Shown: positions 1-7,970 of the stretch, one piece after another
Layout: every line of letters starts with the position of its first letter
Position numbering within the stretch: position 1 is the first letter of the stretch
Assembly (NCBI RefSeq): GCF_963360655.1
Contig: NZ_OY725712.1
Location: 744,001 to 808,000 of the forward strand
Source: Collinsella aerofaciens
GTDB taxonomy: Bacteria; Actinomycetota; Coriobacteriia; Coriobacteriales; Coriobacteriaceae
Length of the DNA stretch: 64,000 nt
Direction: 5' to 3'
The notes under the pieces: model-generated
Told to the model about the DNA's origin: nothing
What the model saw: the letters and a program-made list of their open reading frames with translations, nothing else
The model's database searches: none
Program-made: the position numbers and the translations under genes

Positions 1-28
1 GTTGCCATTTTTTGAGGGTTCGCCGTCG

Positions 29-907
29 TTAGCGCTCAACGAACTCTTGGATTTCCGCGAGCAGACGCTTTGCCTCCTGACGGCCCTGGATATACAGGTC
101 CAAAAGCTTTGCCGAATCGTGCTCGACATGGCCGACCTCGACCGGCTTTTGCGGAGCGACGACCAACGCACGGCCCTCGCGCTCATACTTCCACAGGTGC
201 ATGCGCTGGATGTTGTAACGGTCGTGGCGCGTCTCGATAGCCTCGAGCAGATAGGGGTAGTCGGCATAGCGGGCGCGCGCGGCAGGCATAAACTCGTAGG
301 GCTTTTTCTCGTACGAGCGGTCCTGCGTGACAATGACAACCGCGCGATCGAAGCCCGCCTCCTCCAGCACGTGCTCGATAGGAACCGAATCGGCCACACC
401 GCCGTCGACGTATTTGTGCCCGTCAATCTCGACCGGCGGCGTCACCAGCGGCAGCGACGTCGATGCGCGCACAGCGTCGAGATCGAGCACGGCGCTTTTG
501 ACCGGCAGGTACGCGGCGGTTCCAAAAAGCATGTCCGTCGCGACGGCGTACATCTCGATGGGGCTCGCGTCGAACGTCTCGTTGTCAAAGGGGTCCAGGC
601 GGTCCTGGACATCGTTGAAGATAAAGTCGTAACCCACAATAGAGCCCGTGGACGCAAACGATGCGGCGCCCATGAAGCGACTGTCGTTGCAGAAAGCCAG
701 GTTGATGCGGTTGGCACGGCCGATCTGGTGCGACTTATAGTTCACGCCGTTGAGGGCGCCGGCCGAGACGCCGTACACCGCCGGGATTTCGACACCAGCC
801 TCCATGAGGACGTCGAGCACGCCTGCGGTAAATTGCCCGCGAAAGCTACCGCCCTCCAGGACGAGCGCGACCTTGCCGGCGTTCTTTGCCTTATCTTCTG
901 CAGTCAT
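29..907 (-). CDS. Patatin-like phospholipase family protein
   Basis: A 292-residue protein predicted to be a serine acyl hydrolase acting on lipids or acyl esters. The N-terminus has the glycine-rich oxyanion motif GGSFRG (about residues 19-24). It is followed by the nucleophile elbow GVSAG (about 46-50) and a later DGG motif (KYVDGGVADS, about 166-175) that supplies the catalytic Asp, so the Ser-Asp dyad is intact. There is no signal peptide, so it is probably cytosolic like the YchK/RssA-type bacterial patatins. The ATG is preceded by a strong AGGAGG ribosome site about 6 nt away. It appears monocistronic, and the substrate is unknown. Confidence 0.88.
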   Translation of the reverse strand: MTAEDKAKNAGKVALVLEGGSFRGQFTAGVLDVLMEAGVEIPAVYGVSAGALNGVNYKSHQIGRANRINLAFCNDSRFMGAASFASTGSIVGYDFIFNDVQDRLDPFDNETFDASPIEMYAVATDMLFGTAAYLPVKSAVLDLDAVRASTSLPLVTPPVEIDGHKYVDGGVADSVPIEHVLEEAGFDRAVVIVTQDRSYEKKPYEFMPAARARYADYPYLLEAIETRHDRYNIQRMHLWKYEREGRALVVAPQKPVEVGHVEHDSAKLLDLYIQGRQEAKRLLAEIQEFVER

Positions 908-994
908 GTTGACCTCCTGCGATTGCGTTTTGGCTTTCTTCTACCCAGTTTTGGGATGGTGAGAGCGCAGGTTTTTCGAGGCGGCAGGTGAAGC

Positions 995-1268
995 GGAAAG
1001 TGTGTCCCGTTCTCAGAGCAAATTCCGGGTCTCATTTTCCGCTGAGCCCACCATCAGGAAAATGAATCCCATTCCGAGCTTAGATTCCGGGATGCGCTTT
1101 CCGCTTGAGCTGCCATTGGGAAAGCATGTCCCACTCTACGGCGGGATTCCGGGTCGCAGTTTCCGCTTGAGGCGCCATCCGGAAACTACGTCCCAGTCTG
1201 AGCGCGGATTCCGGGACACGCTTTCCGCCTGGGCCGCCATTGGGAAAGCGCGTCCCGGTCTGCGTTGC
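995..1268. repeat. 62-bp tandem repeat array (4.4 copies) encoding serial hairpins
   Basis: Four consecutive units of exactly 62 bp begin at 995, 1057, 1119 and 1181, with a partial fifth from 1243. Each starts with GGAAA-N4-TCCC and contains ATTCCGGG and TTTCCGC. Across each unit boundary the end of one unit can pair with the start of the next, giving stems of the type GGGNN..TTTCC/GGAAA..NNTCCC. The variable stem bases change together: CATTTTCC with GGAAAATG, AGTTTCC with GGAAACT, CGCTTTCC with GGAAAGCG. The array lies between the patatin gene and ssrA and has no convincing reading frame of its own. Confidence 0.8.
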
Positions 1269-1272
1269 CAAG

Positions 1273-1319
1273 GCGTTTTCTTTACGCTCGCGCCCTGCAT
1301 AGAGTTCGATTCTCCGCGG
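1273..1319. repeat. 47-bp direct repeat, copy 1, ending in an ssrA T-arm-like sequence
   Basis: This copy matches 1484-1530 with only two differences. Its end (1302-1318) reads GAGTTCGATTCTCCGCG, identical to 17 nt of the T-arm near the 3' end of the neighbouring tmRNA gene, but in the opposite orientation. It may be a remnant of a duplicated ssrA or integration-site sequence. Confidence 0.7.
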
Positions 1320-1483
1320 GTAGAGATGACGTTGGCGCGGGGGCATTGTCGGCTGTCATCCGATCGACATCGCATCTGTTTTGGGCTGAGGCATTGCGCG
1401 GAGAATCCGCGTATTTACTTCGCAAATACGCACCGGCTTCGGCCGCCTACCGGCGTCCTCGCCCGCGGGCTAAAAACGCTTAC

Positions 1484-1530
1484 GCGTTTTCTTTACGCCC
1501 GCGCCCTGCACAGAGTTCGATTCTCCGCGG
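1484..1530. repeat. 47-bp direct repeat, copy 2, ending in an ssrA T-arm-like sequence
   Basis: Second copy of the repeat at 1273-1319. The 17-nt ssrA-like core is at 1513-1529. The roughly 165 bp between the copies has no supported gene; it contains GC-rich short palindromes such as AAAACGCTTACGCGTTTT. Confidence 0.7.
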
Positions 1531-1540
1531 TACGGACTAG

Positions 1541-1580
1541 AAATAAAAAGACAGGCAGATACGAATATCTACCTGTCTGT
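1541..1580 (-). terminator. Intrinsic terminator of ssrA
   Basis: On the minus strand the tmRNA 3' end is followed within about 8 nt by a hairpin with arms AGACAGGTAGATA and TATCTGCCTGTCT around a short loop, then TTTTATTT. This is a classical Rho-independent terminator and supports the tmRNA orientation. Confidence 0.85.
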
Positions 1581-1586
1581 TGCTTA

Positions 1587-1950
1587 TGGTGGAGGCGCGG
1601 AGAATCGAACTCCGGTCCACGAAAGCCCCCTGATTGGCATCTCCAAGCTCAGTCGCTGGTTTAGTCTCGGACGCTTTGCGCGCAGCGACACGCTCGCGGC
1701 GTCCTAACCGGTTCGGTCTTAGCCTGCGCCATACCGATTACGTGCGCAGGAGCATTCCCCTAACATGACGTCGCGCCGGTGTCGGGGAAATCACCGGGTT
1801 GACGCGCCGCTATAAACTAAGCAGCGAGAGCCATAGGCTCAAAAGAAGAGTTGTTGTCAATTCAATTTGACGGTACCCCTGTTTAACGAGGCGAGGAGAC
1901 CTCGGCTTGCTTCCTCTCTCAGAGCTATCGTGTCGAAACCAGTCGCCCCC
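1587..1950 (-). ncRNA. ssrA: Transfer-messenger RNA (tmRNA)
   Basis: A one-piece tmRNA of 364 nt. The 5' end reads GGGGGCGACTGGTTTCGACA and the 3' end CCGGAGTTCGATTCTCCGCG followed by CCTCCACCA. The first seven bases (GGGGGCG) pair with CGCCTCC near the 3' end to form the acceptor stem, and the T-arm TTCGATT is intact. The internal reading frame ends at a TAG whose reverse complement is at 1819-1821, and reads IDNNSSFEPMALAA. This is a plausible degradation tag ending in the usual ALAA; an in-frame TGA just upstream means the resume codon must be ATT or GAC. tmRNA works with SmpB to rescue stalled ribosomes. Confidence 0.95.
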
Positions 1951-2187
1951 GAATGTCGGGAAAGTCTGGATGGCATTGGGCACGAGCACCCAACACCCGT
2001 CGACTTTTCAAGGAACATGCGGGGCGAGCCCCGCTTGTGGAGTGTTATCTTACCACGTTCTGAAAGCGGACAGCTGTTCTATGCACGAGCTGTGAAGACC
2101 CCAATGTGCGCCGCACTTCGCACTTTTGCTACCGATCGCGTCACGTATATTTTCGCCAAGCAAAATTGACCCGTCGAAAGGACCGCC

Positions 2188-2622
2188 ATGGATACCAAGC
2201 AGCAACTCGTCAATGCCCTCGCAGGCCTGGGCTCAACCATTACCGAAGCTATGGATGTCATCGAAGGCTTTGTCCCCTGCGGACATCCCGCCCTCACGGT
2301 ATCGAACGCACTCGTCGCGCTGGACGCCGACGATGATGCAGCTCTCGCCCAGCAGCTTGAGACCGTCGAGGGCTTTATCGACCACGTGAGTGAGAACCGC
2401 GGCGTGGCCGCCTACCACGGCATCGAGGTAGAGCTCGCAGGTCCCAAGGCCGATCTGCTCGCAGCAATCCGCGAGGTAGGTACCCTTATGCAGACTGCAG
2501 GCGTCAAGAACACCCAGGTCAACGAGTGGGTCTACCGCAGTCTGGCAGCACTCGACAGCTCAGACGAAAAGGCAGCCGAGCAGCTCGCAGAAAGTCCCAC
2601 CATTAAGGCCGAGCTTTTGTAA
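2188..2622 (+). CDS. Hypothetical protein, 144 residues
   Basis: I do not recognise a family. The protein is acidic, mostly helical in appearance, and rich in Ala, Leu, Asp and Glu. It has no signal peptide, membrane segment or metal-binding cluster; a single CGH near residue 31 is the only cysteine motif. The ATG follows GAAAGGA at a spacing of about 6 nt. It lies between ssrA (minus) and a toxin-antitoxin pair (minus), so it is transcribed alone from within the 237-bp gap after ssrA. Codon use resembles the neighbours, which supports a real gene, but the function is unknown. Confidence 0.65.
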   Translation: MDTKQQLVNALAGLGSTITEAMDVIEGFVPCGHPALTVSNALVALDADDDAALAQQLETVEGFIDHVSENRGVAAYHGIEVELAGPKADLLAAIREVGTLMQTAGVKNTQVNEWVYRSLAALDSSDEKAAEQLAESPTIKAELL

Positions 2623-2680
2623 ATAGCAGACGCGAGTCCCTTGGCGCATCGTCGTCCAAGAGGCCCGCAAACAGTTCGCG

Positions 2681-3196
2681 TCAGCCGATAGCCGCGCCGC
2701 CGCGTTCGGCCAAAGCAAGAATCGACATCATTTGGCGCGGGGTCTTCGCTGCAAGATCGGCATGTTCGAGCAGCTTGTGATCGTTGGTCACTAAGTAATC
2801 GACCTGTGCGCGCTTGCACGCGGCGAGCACCAAGTTGTCCTCGTAATCGCGATGGAGCGTCAGATATTTGTCGGCTAGCCACAGATCGGATGCGTCTGCA
2901 CCCACGGCCGTAGCGTTTTCGGTCATGTTCCGAACAAACGCCAACGCCGCATCGCCAATTGCACGGGCAGATGCCTCGTCGAGCGCTCCCCCGCTGGCAA
3001 GAACGCTACGCTTCAGCTCGTGTTGGACAACGTACAGCACGTCCTTGGCGATATGCACCGGAAAGAACAGCAATGCCCCCGTCTCCGCCGCCTGCCCAAT
3101 AAACGCACGCGCGGCAAGCGACTCGGCATGGTCGACGCAAAACGAATCAACCCATACGTTGGCGTCCACCATTATTTTGAGGGGAGCCCCGCTCAC
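2681..3196 (-). CDS. PIN-domain ribonuclease toxin
   Basis: A 171-residue PIN-domain protein, probably the endoribonuclease toxin of a type II toxin-antitoxin pair. The first PIN aspartate is in MVDANVWVDSF (about residues 9-19). Later acidic residues occur in the DYEDNLVLAAC segment and YLVTNDHKLLEH gives the final conserved Asp. I chose the GTG whose codon overlaps the antitoxin TGA stop by 4 nt (GTGA), which indicates translational coupling. A longer in-frame extension upstream would run through the antitoxin in another frame and is not supported. The antitoxin is immediately upstream. Confidence 0.82.
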   Translation of the reverse strand: MSGAPLKIMVDANVWVDSFCVDHAESLAARAFIGQAAETGALLFFPVHIAKDVLYVVQHELKRSVLASGGALDEASARAIGDAALAFVRNMTENATAVGADASDLWLADKYLTLHRDYEDNLVLAACKRAQVDYLVTNDHKLLEHADLAAKTPRQMMSILALAERGGAAIG

Positions 3197-3546
3197 AGGA
3201 TCATCCCCTTTTGGCGATAGCGCTCGTCCATGGCTTCGGAATAGATTGTGTCCCAACCGCGATCGTCGGATACGGGCGACGTAGCGATGCCCAAATCTGC
3301 ATAAAGCCGGTCTGCCGCTGCCCACGACGCGGCGAACGGAGTATCGGGCGCGACGGTCTGCTGCCGGTCGTCGACGGCCGCAAGCACTTCCTCGCACTGC
3401 CCGCCACCCTGCGCGACCTTGGCCACGACCTTTTTGATGAGCTCGGGCAGCGAGACGCCCGAAAGCCGCAGCGCTTCCTCGGCGCGCTCTTTAACCGAGC
3501 GATCTACGCGAACATTCACCTGTGCCATGCTGCCAACGGTAGCCAT
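3193..3546 (-). CDS. RelB/DinJ-like antitoxin
   Basis: A 117-residue protein with an N-terminal ribbon-helix-helix segment (MAQVNVRVDRSVKERAEEAL, then LRLSGVSLPELIKKVVAKVA) typical of RelB/DinJ antitoxins. The remainder is acidic and probably wraps the toxin. The chosen ATG has GGTGAGG upstream; an in-frame start 45 nt earlier lacks a good ribosome site. It overlaps the PIN toxin by 4 nt. RelB-type antitoxins usually pair with RelE folds, so pairing with a PIN toxin is a mixed combination, although such hybrids are known. The perfect palindrome at 3570-3582 is the likely autoregulatory operator. Confidence 0.78.
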   Translation of the reverse strand: MATVGSMAQVNVRVDRSVKERAEEALRLSGVSLPELIKKVVAKVAQGGGQCEEVLAAVDDRQQTVAPDTPFAASWAAADRLYADLGIATSPVSDDRGWDTIYSEAMDERYRQKGMIL

Positions 3547-3569
3547 CTCAACCTCACCTTCAGCATTTA

Positions 3570-3582
3570 CTAGCATTGCTAG
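3570..3582. promoter_or_regulatory. Palindromic operator candidate of the PIN/RelB pair
   Basis: CTAGCATTGCTAG is a perfect inverted repeat about 24 nt upstream of the antitoxin ATG. AGCA half-sites are repeated on both sides. This is the position expected for conditional autoregulation by an antitoxin-toxin complex. Confidence 0.5.
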
Positions 3583-3611
3583 CACGAGCATATATCCGAG
3601 CTAACATATCG

Positions 3612-3666
3612 TCAAACAAAAGAAGGCCTGCACCCTGACGGCTGCGGTGCCGCCCGAATGCAGGCC
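3612..3666 (-). terminator. Terminator of the P-type ATPase operon
   Basis: GGCCTGCA (3625-3632) pairs with TGCAGGCC (3659-3666). On the minus strand the hairpin is followed by TTCTTTTG. It lies 20 nt after the ATPase stop codon. Confidence 0.7.
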
Positions 3667-3685
3667 ATATACTCAATCGAAAACG

Positions 3686-5761
3686 CTAACGCAGGTACGC
3701 CTTTGCGTTGCCCAGGCTGTAGGCGATCGTTGAGCCGTTGTGCAGCAGTGACGACGTCTGCGGAGTGATCATGCCGGTAATACCCAATGCCAACAGTGCC
3801 GAGTTGGTGAGCATCACCTTGGAATACGAACTCGACAGACGGTCGATAAGCCCCTGACTCATGCGGCGCAGGCGCACGATTGCGGCCAGATCTGTATCGG
3901 TCAGGATGATATCGGCGACCTCCTTGGCGATGTCGCTTCCACCGCCCATGGCCAGACCCACATCGGCCAGACCCAGCGCCGGTGAGTCGTTGACGCCGTC
4001 GCCCACCATGGCAACGTGGCGCCCCTCGCCCTTAATGCGCTCCACATACGCGTACTTGTCCTCGGGCAGCAGCTCGGCCTTAAACTCGTCGACACCTGCC
4101 TCGCGAGCAATGCGCTCGGCCGTGCGCTCCGAGTCGCCCGTGAGCATGACCACGTGCTTAACGCCCAACGCGTGCAAGTCGGCGATGGCCTCGCGGACCC
4201 CGGGCTTAAGCGGGTCCTCGATACCGAGCACGCCCACAACGGTGCCGTCGACCGCCAGATACAGCGGCGACAGGCCCTGCATCTGGGACTCGATGCGCTC
4301 CTTTATGTCGGACTCGAGCTGCGCGCCCTCATCCTCAAACACAAAGTGTGCCGAGCCGATAATCGCGCGACGTCCTTCGATGGACGAAGCGATGCCGTGT
4401 GCCACGATGTACTCGACGGCAGCATGGCGCTCGCGGTGCTCGAGCCCGCGCTCGCGGGCGGCGTTGACCACGGCACGCGCCACCGGATGCGGGAAATGCT
4501 CCTCCAAGCAAGCGGAAAGGCGCAGGACCTCATCCTCGCTCCAGCCATCGGTGGTGAGCACGCAGGCAAGACGCGGCTGTGCCTCGGTGAGCGTGCCGGT
4601 CTTATCAAACACAATGGTGTCGGCCTTGGCAAACGACTCAAAGTACTTCGCACCCTTGACCATGACGCCCATCTTGGCAGCATCGCTCATGGCAGTCATG
4701 ACGGCGACGGAACCCGTGAGTTTGAGTGCGCACGAGTAGTCGACCATCAGCGCCGCTGAGGTCTTGATGAGGCTGCGCGTGGTGAGCGCAACCAGGCCCG
4801 CGAGCAGGAAGTTCCATGGGACGATCTTGTTGGCGAGGTCCTCCATGTGCGACTGACCCTCGGACTTGAGCGAGTCGGCCGTCTGCACGAGCGAGACGAT
4901 CGAGCGGAGCTTGGTCTGAGCCGTGTTGGCGCGCACACGCACCAAGATGCTGCCATCTTCCACAACGGTGCCGGCGAACACGTCGTCGCCCACGCTGCGC
5001 TCGACGGCCAGCGGTTCGCCGGTCAGGGTCGCCTGGTTGACCATAGCGCTCCCCTGCTCGACCACGCCGTCGATACAGATAGACATGCCGGTGCGCACGG
5101 CGACCAAATCGCCGGGTTCAAGCTCGGTGGCGGCAACGCTTACCTCGGTGTCGCCGACGACCTTTTGCGCCTTGTCGGGCACATCGAGCAGCGAGTTGAT
5201 GAGTTCGTTTTCGCTCATGGCGCGGGTGTAGTCCTCGAGCAGCTCACCCACGTTGAGCAGGAACATCGTCTGGCCCGCGGTGTCGACATCACGTTTGACG
5301 AACGAAATGCCGATGGCCGAAGCGTCAAGCACAGGAACGGTTAGGCGCGGCTGCGCCAGCTCATGAAGGGCAGCGCGCAAAAATGCCATGTAACCGGCCA
5401 CGACAAACACCGCACGCAGAGGCGTCGGCAAGAACCAGCGGCGCGCGTAGTGGGCGCCGATAAGTGTGGCAAGATCCATGACGAGCTTGTGCTTGCGTGG
5501 CTCAAGCTGCATCACATAACCCGTCTTTGCGTCGGCAATGGCCTGGGCATCGAGCGCACACAAAGCGTCGAGCACGCCCGCACGACACTGCTCATCATAT
5601 TCGAGCGCCATCTGGCCAATACGGCCGTAAACGCGCACCTTGTGCACGCCGTCGATGTCGCCGCTGAGCTTAAGAAGCGCATCGAGATCACTCTCTGGCA
5701 CAGGACCCGCCAACTGAAGGCGGGTCCTGCCGGGGATCTCGCTAATAATCGAGAATCTCAT
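3686..5761 (-). CDS. Heavy-metal P-type (P1B-like) ATPase with an atypical YSC membrane motif
   Basis: A 691-residue metal-exporting ATPase. The N-terminus (residues 1-55) resembles an HMA domain but lacks CXXC. The actuator TGEP is at about 247-250, the phosphorylation site DKTGTLTE at about 386-393, an HP locus (HFPHPVARA) follows, then TGDSERT and MVGDGVNDSPAL. The membrane segment that normally carries CPC instead reads DYSCALKLTG (about 341-350), so the metal is uncertain; Mn, Zn or Fe are all possible. The upstream gene encodes a PacL-like membrane partner 18 nt away, so the two form an operon. A terminator follows. Confidence 0.88.
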   Translation of the reverse strand: MRFSIISEIPGRTRLQLAGPVPESDLDALLKLSGDIDGVHKVRVYGRIGQMALEYDEQCRAGVLDALCALDAQAIADAKTGYVMQLEPRKHKLVMDLATLIGAHYARRWFLPTPLRAVFVVAGYMAFLRAALHELAQPRLTVPVLDASAIGISFVKRDVDTAGQTMFLLNVGELLEDYTRAMSENELINSLLDVPDKAQKVVGDTEVSVAATELEPGDLVAVRTGMSICIDGVVEQGSAMVNQATLTGEPLAVERSVGDDVFAGTVVEDGSILVRVRANTAQTKLRSIVSLVQTADSLKSEGQSHMEDLANKIVPWNFLLAGLVALTTRSLIKTSAALMVDYSCALKLTGSVAVMTAMSDAAKMGVMVKGAKYFESFAKADTIVFDKTGTLTEAQPRLACVLTTDGWSEDEVLRLSACLEEHFPHPVARAVVNAARERGLEHRERHAAVEYIVAHGIASSIEGRRAIIGSAHFVFEDEGAQLESDIKERIESQMQGLSPLYLAVDGTVVGVLGIEDPLKPGVREAIADLHALGVKHVVMLTGDSERTAERIAREAGVDEFKAELLPEDKYAYVERIKGEGRHVAMVGDGVNDSPALGLADVGLAMGGGSDIAKEVADIILTDTDLAAIVRLRRMSQGLIDRLSSSYSKVMLTNSALLALGITGMITPQTSSLLHNGSTIAYSLGNAKAYLR

Positions 5762-5779
5762 AGCTTGTGCCTGGGAGCG

Positions 5780-6025
5780 TTACTCGGCTGCCTCGTCAGC
5801 AGCGGCCTCGCTCTGGGTGATGTAGGCAGCCTCGGCAACCATGTCATCGACATTGGCCTTGGCCTGCTCGACCATGTCCTGGTAGCAGTTCTTGACGCGC
5901 ATACCGCACGCGATGCCCTGCACGCAGGCATTCTTGACCGGAGCGCTGGTAAGCAGCTTGATGCCGGCCGTGCCAAGCAGAAAACCGCCACCGACAAGCA
6001 GGGTATTGAACGTCGACTTCTTCAT
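5780..6025 (-). CDS. Small PacL-like (DUF6110-type) membrane partner of the metal ATPase
   Basis: An 81-residue protein. Residues 7-27 form one membrane helix (LLVGGGFLLGTAGIKLL). An amphipathic region follows with three cysteines (about residues 34, 40 and 47), then a charged helix with KANVDDMVAEA and an acidic tail. The ATG is preceded by GGGAG. The order membrane helix, AP-V, G-R, then an acidic charged helix recalls the actinobacterial DUF1490/PacL proteins that sit beside and assist CtpC/CtpG/CtpV ATPases. I believe this family is named DUF6110, but that is from memory. It probably delivers metal to, or stabilises, the adjacent ATPase. Confidence 0.72.
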   Translation of the reverse strand: MKKSTFNTLLVGGGFLLGTAGIKLLTSAPVKNACVQGIACGMRVKNCYQDMVEQAKANVDDMVAEAAYITQSEAAADEAAE

Positions 6026-6110
6026 GTTGTTTCTCCCTTTTGCCGCATTGGACGCGGCACGGTGCCTCAGCACCCGAGTAAACAAGTTTGCTCGAGCACA
6101 CTTTTGGAAA

Positions 6111-6132
6111 ATAGTTTAGTTTATCTAACTAT
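6111..6132. promoter_or_regulatory. AT-rich inverted repeat upstream of the metal ATPase operon
   Basis: ATAGTT and AACTAT arms separated by 10 nt lie about 90 nt upstream of the small membrane protein gene, in an AT-rich stretch that probably holds its promoter. It could be the operator of a metal-responsive repressor; no regulator gene is adjacent. Confidence 0.35.
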
Positions 6133-6178
6133 TAAGTTCAACAATGGTTAACTTTTTGGAAACTATGGGGGTGAACTC

Positions 6179-6211
6179 AATATGACAAAGGGACTGCCCC
6201 TTTGTCATATT
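6179..6211. repeat. GGGGCAG-loop hairpin, copy a
   Basis: A perfect 14-bp stem, AATATGACAAAGGG with CCCTTTGTCATATT, around a 5-nt loop. It lies 2 nt past the end of the ABC transporter gene, so it may also end that transcript, although no T-run follows. It belongs to a nine-member hairpin family scattered through the window. Confidence 0.75.
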
Positions 6212-6212
6212 C

Positions 6213-7970
6213 CTACAGCTGCCAGTCCGCCGCCTCCTTTTGCAGCGCAACCATGCGGGCGAATTCTCCACCTGCCGCCTTGAGCTGCGCCGGGGTGCCC
6301 TGTTCGGCAACCACTCCATTCTTGAGCACAACGATTTTGTCGGCATTTTCCACCGTACGCATACGGTGGGCAATAACGATAACCGTCTTACCTGCAAGCA
6401 GACGGGAGAGTGCCTGCTGTACCACGGTCTCGTTCTCCACATCCAAGCTTGCCGTCGCCTCGTCCAACAGCACGATGGGTGCGTCTTTGAGCAGCGCGCG
6501 GGCGATGGAGATGCGCTGGCGCTCGCCACCGGACAGCTTGGAGCCGTTCTCGCCGATCATGGTGTCGTAGCCCTGCGGCATGCGGCACACAAACTCGTCG
6601 CAGTTGGCGGCACGCGCGGCCGCAAGCACTTCCTCATCGGTGGCATCACGACGCCCGAGGCGGATGTTTCCCATCACCGTGTCGTCAAAGAGCAGCACGT
6701 CTTGGAACACGATAGCGTAGTCGCGCAGGAGTACCTCGGGATCGACGCCCGCAACATCCACACCGCCCACGGTAACCTTGCCCGCAGTGGCATCCCAAAA
6801 GCGCGCGGCCAGGCGGCTCACCGTAGACTTACCGGAACCCGAAGGACCGACCAGCGCCGTAACTTCGCCTTCCTTGGCGGTAAAGCTCACATCGGTAAGA
6901 ACTTTCTCGCCGGCGCGGCCGTCCTCGCCCGCACCATAGCCAAATGCCACGTGATCGAACACCACATCGTGACCCGCGGGCTCAAATTTCTCGCTGCCCC
7001 GCGCCACAGGCTCTTCCATGATGGAACGCATGCGCTTGGCAGACGACTCGGCGGCAAACAGCTCGGACATTAACATTAACGCCTGGTCAAAGGGCGCATA
7101 GATACGGCTCACCATAAGCAAGAAGGCAAACATCACCAAAAAGTCGACCCGCCCCGAGGCAACCATCGCGGCACCCGTTACCAGCGTGGAAGCGACCCCC
7201 AGACGCAAAATGACAAAGGCAGAGTTGACCAAAAGCCCGTTAACGAGTTCTCCCTTAGTGGTCTCGCGCTCCTCGTCATCGATCACGGCACCGAGTCCCT
7301 CAAGATAATAGGCCTCCTGGTTGGTAGCGCGGATCTCGCGCACACAATCGAGCGTCTCCTGGATCGCCTCGGTGACTTTGACCTTCTCGGCGCGAACACG
7401 GTCGAACACCGGGACCATGGGGCCGCGCGTCAAATACAGCACGGCAAAGGCCACGGGAACGCTCCAGAACGCCGTGATCGCCAACTGCCAGCAAAAGAAC
7501 AGCGATGCTGCGAACACAATAGCGCTTGCGATAATGGCGCCCCAAAGCTCTCCCAACACGTGGCTGTAGGCATGTTCCATGGTCTGGACATCGCCCATGA
7601 TGGTCTCGGTTAAATCGGCCAGATCACGACGACCGAAAAACGACAGCGGCAGTTTGCGCAAGCGTTCGGCGATCTCCATACGCTGCTTGCCGCACTCCTC
7701 GTAAAAGATGCAGTAGGTGTAGTAATACTGTTGCCAGTTAGAGGCAAAGAGCAACACGAAAAAGACCAGGAGGCCGCCCACGATCGGCAGGGCATCCGGC
7801 AGGTCAGCGCCAGTGGCGAGATGTTCGACAAAACCGGCCATGACCAGGAATAAAAAGCCCATGCCGGCCATGGTAATAAGATTGGTGAGCGTGGTCCAGA
7901 AAATGCCGCGCTTTACGCCGGCGACGCCTTTATCGGATAGGAAATACTTCTTTTGGAATGAGGCGAACAT
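6213..7970 (-). CDS. ABC transporter, fused membrane-ATPase subunit (YbtQ/IrtB-like)
   Basis: A 585-residue half-transporter with an exporter-type fold. Residues 1-310 carry about six membrane helices. The ATPase domain has Walker A GPSGSGKST, signature KLSGGERQR, Walker B IVLLDEAT and the H-loop IAHRMRTV. It starts immediately after the stop of the partner gene, so both are co-translated and very likely form a heterodimer. The divergent AraC regulator reproduces the ybtA-ybtP-ybtQ arrangement. Such pairs (YbtPQ, IrtAB) import ferric siderophores despite an exporter fold. Direction and substrate are inferred from this context; a peptide or drug exporter is the alternative. Confidence 0.85.
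   Translation of the reverse strand: MFASFQKKYFLSDKGVAGVKRGIFWTTLTNLITMAGMGFLFLVMAGFVEHLATGADLPDALPIVGGLLVFFVLLFASNWQQYYYTYCIFYEECGKQRMEIAERLRKLPLSFFGRRDLADLTETIMGDVQTMEHAYSHVLGELWGAIIASAIVFAASLFFCWQLAITAFWSVPVAFAVLYLTRGPMVPVFDRVRAEKVKVTEAIQETLDCVREIRATNQEAYYLEGLGAVIDDEERETTKGELVNGLLVNSAFVILRLGVASTLVTGAAMVASGRVDFLVMFAFLLMVSRIYAPFDQALMLMSELFAAESSAKRMRSIMEEPVARGSEKFEPAGHDVVFDHVAFGYGAGEDGRAGEKVLTDVSFTAKEGEVTALVGPSGSGKSTVSRLAARFWDATAGKVTVGGVDVAGVDPEVLLRDYAIVFQDVLLFDDTVMGNIRLGRRDATDEEVLAAARAANCDEFVCRMPQGYDTMIGENGSKLSGGERQRISIARALLKDAPIVLLDEATASLDVENETVVQQALSRLLAGKTVIVIAHRMRTVENADKIVVLKNGVVAEQGTPAQLKAAGGEFARMVALQKEAADWQL

Noticed and set aside
995-1268. CRISPR array
   Set aside because: The 62-bp units are contiguous and diverged, with no unique spacers between conserved repeats and no cas genes nearby.
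1302-1529. tRNA genes at the GTTCGATTC motifs
   Set aside because: Only a T-arm-like piece is present, its stem is imperfect, and no acceptor, D or anticodon arms precede it.
1002-1664. Plus-strand open frame running through the 62-bp repeats into ssrA
   Set aside because: It crosses the tmRNA gene and the repeats with no sign of coding selection.
1273-1950. Prophage or integrative element inserted in ssrA
   Set aside because: ssrA is intact with its own terminator, the T-arm copies are inverted, and no integrase or phage gene occurs in the window.
3197-3397. N-terminal extension of the PIN toxin
   Set aside because: The Arg-rich extension is the antitoxin read in another frame; the GTG overlapping the antitoxin stop is the natural start.
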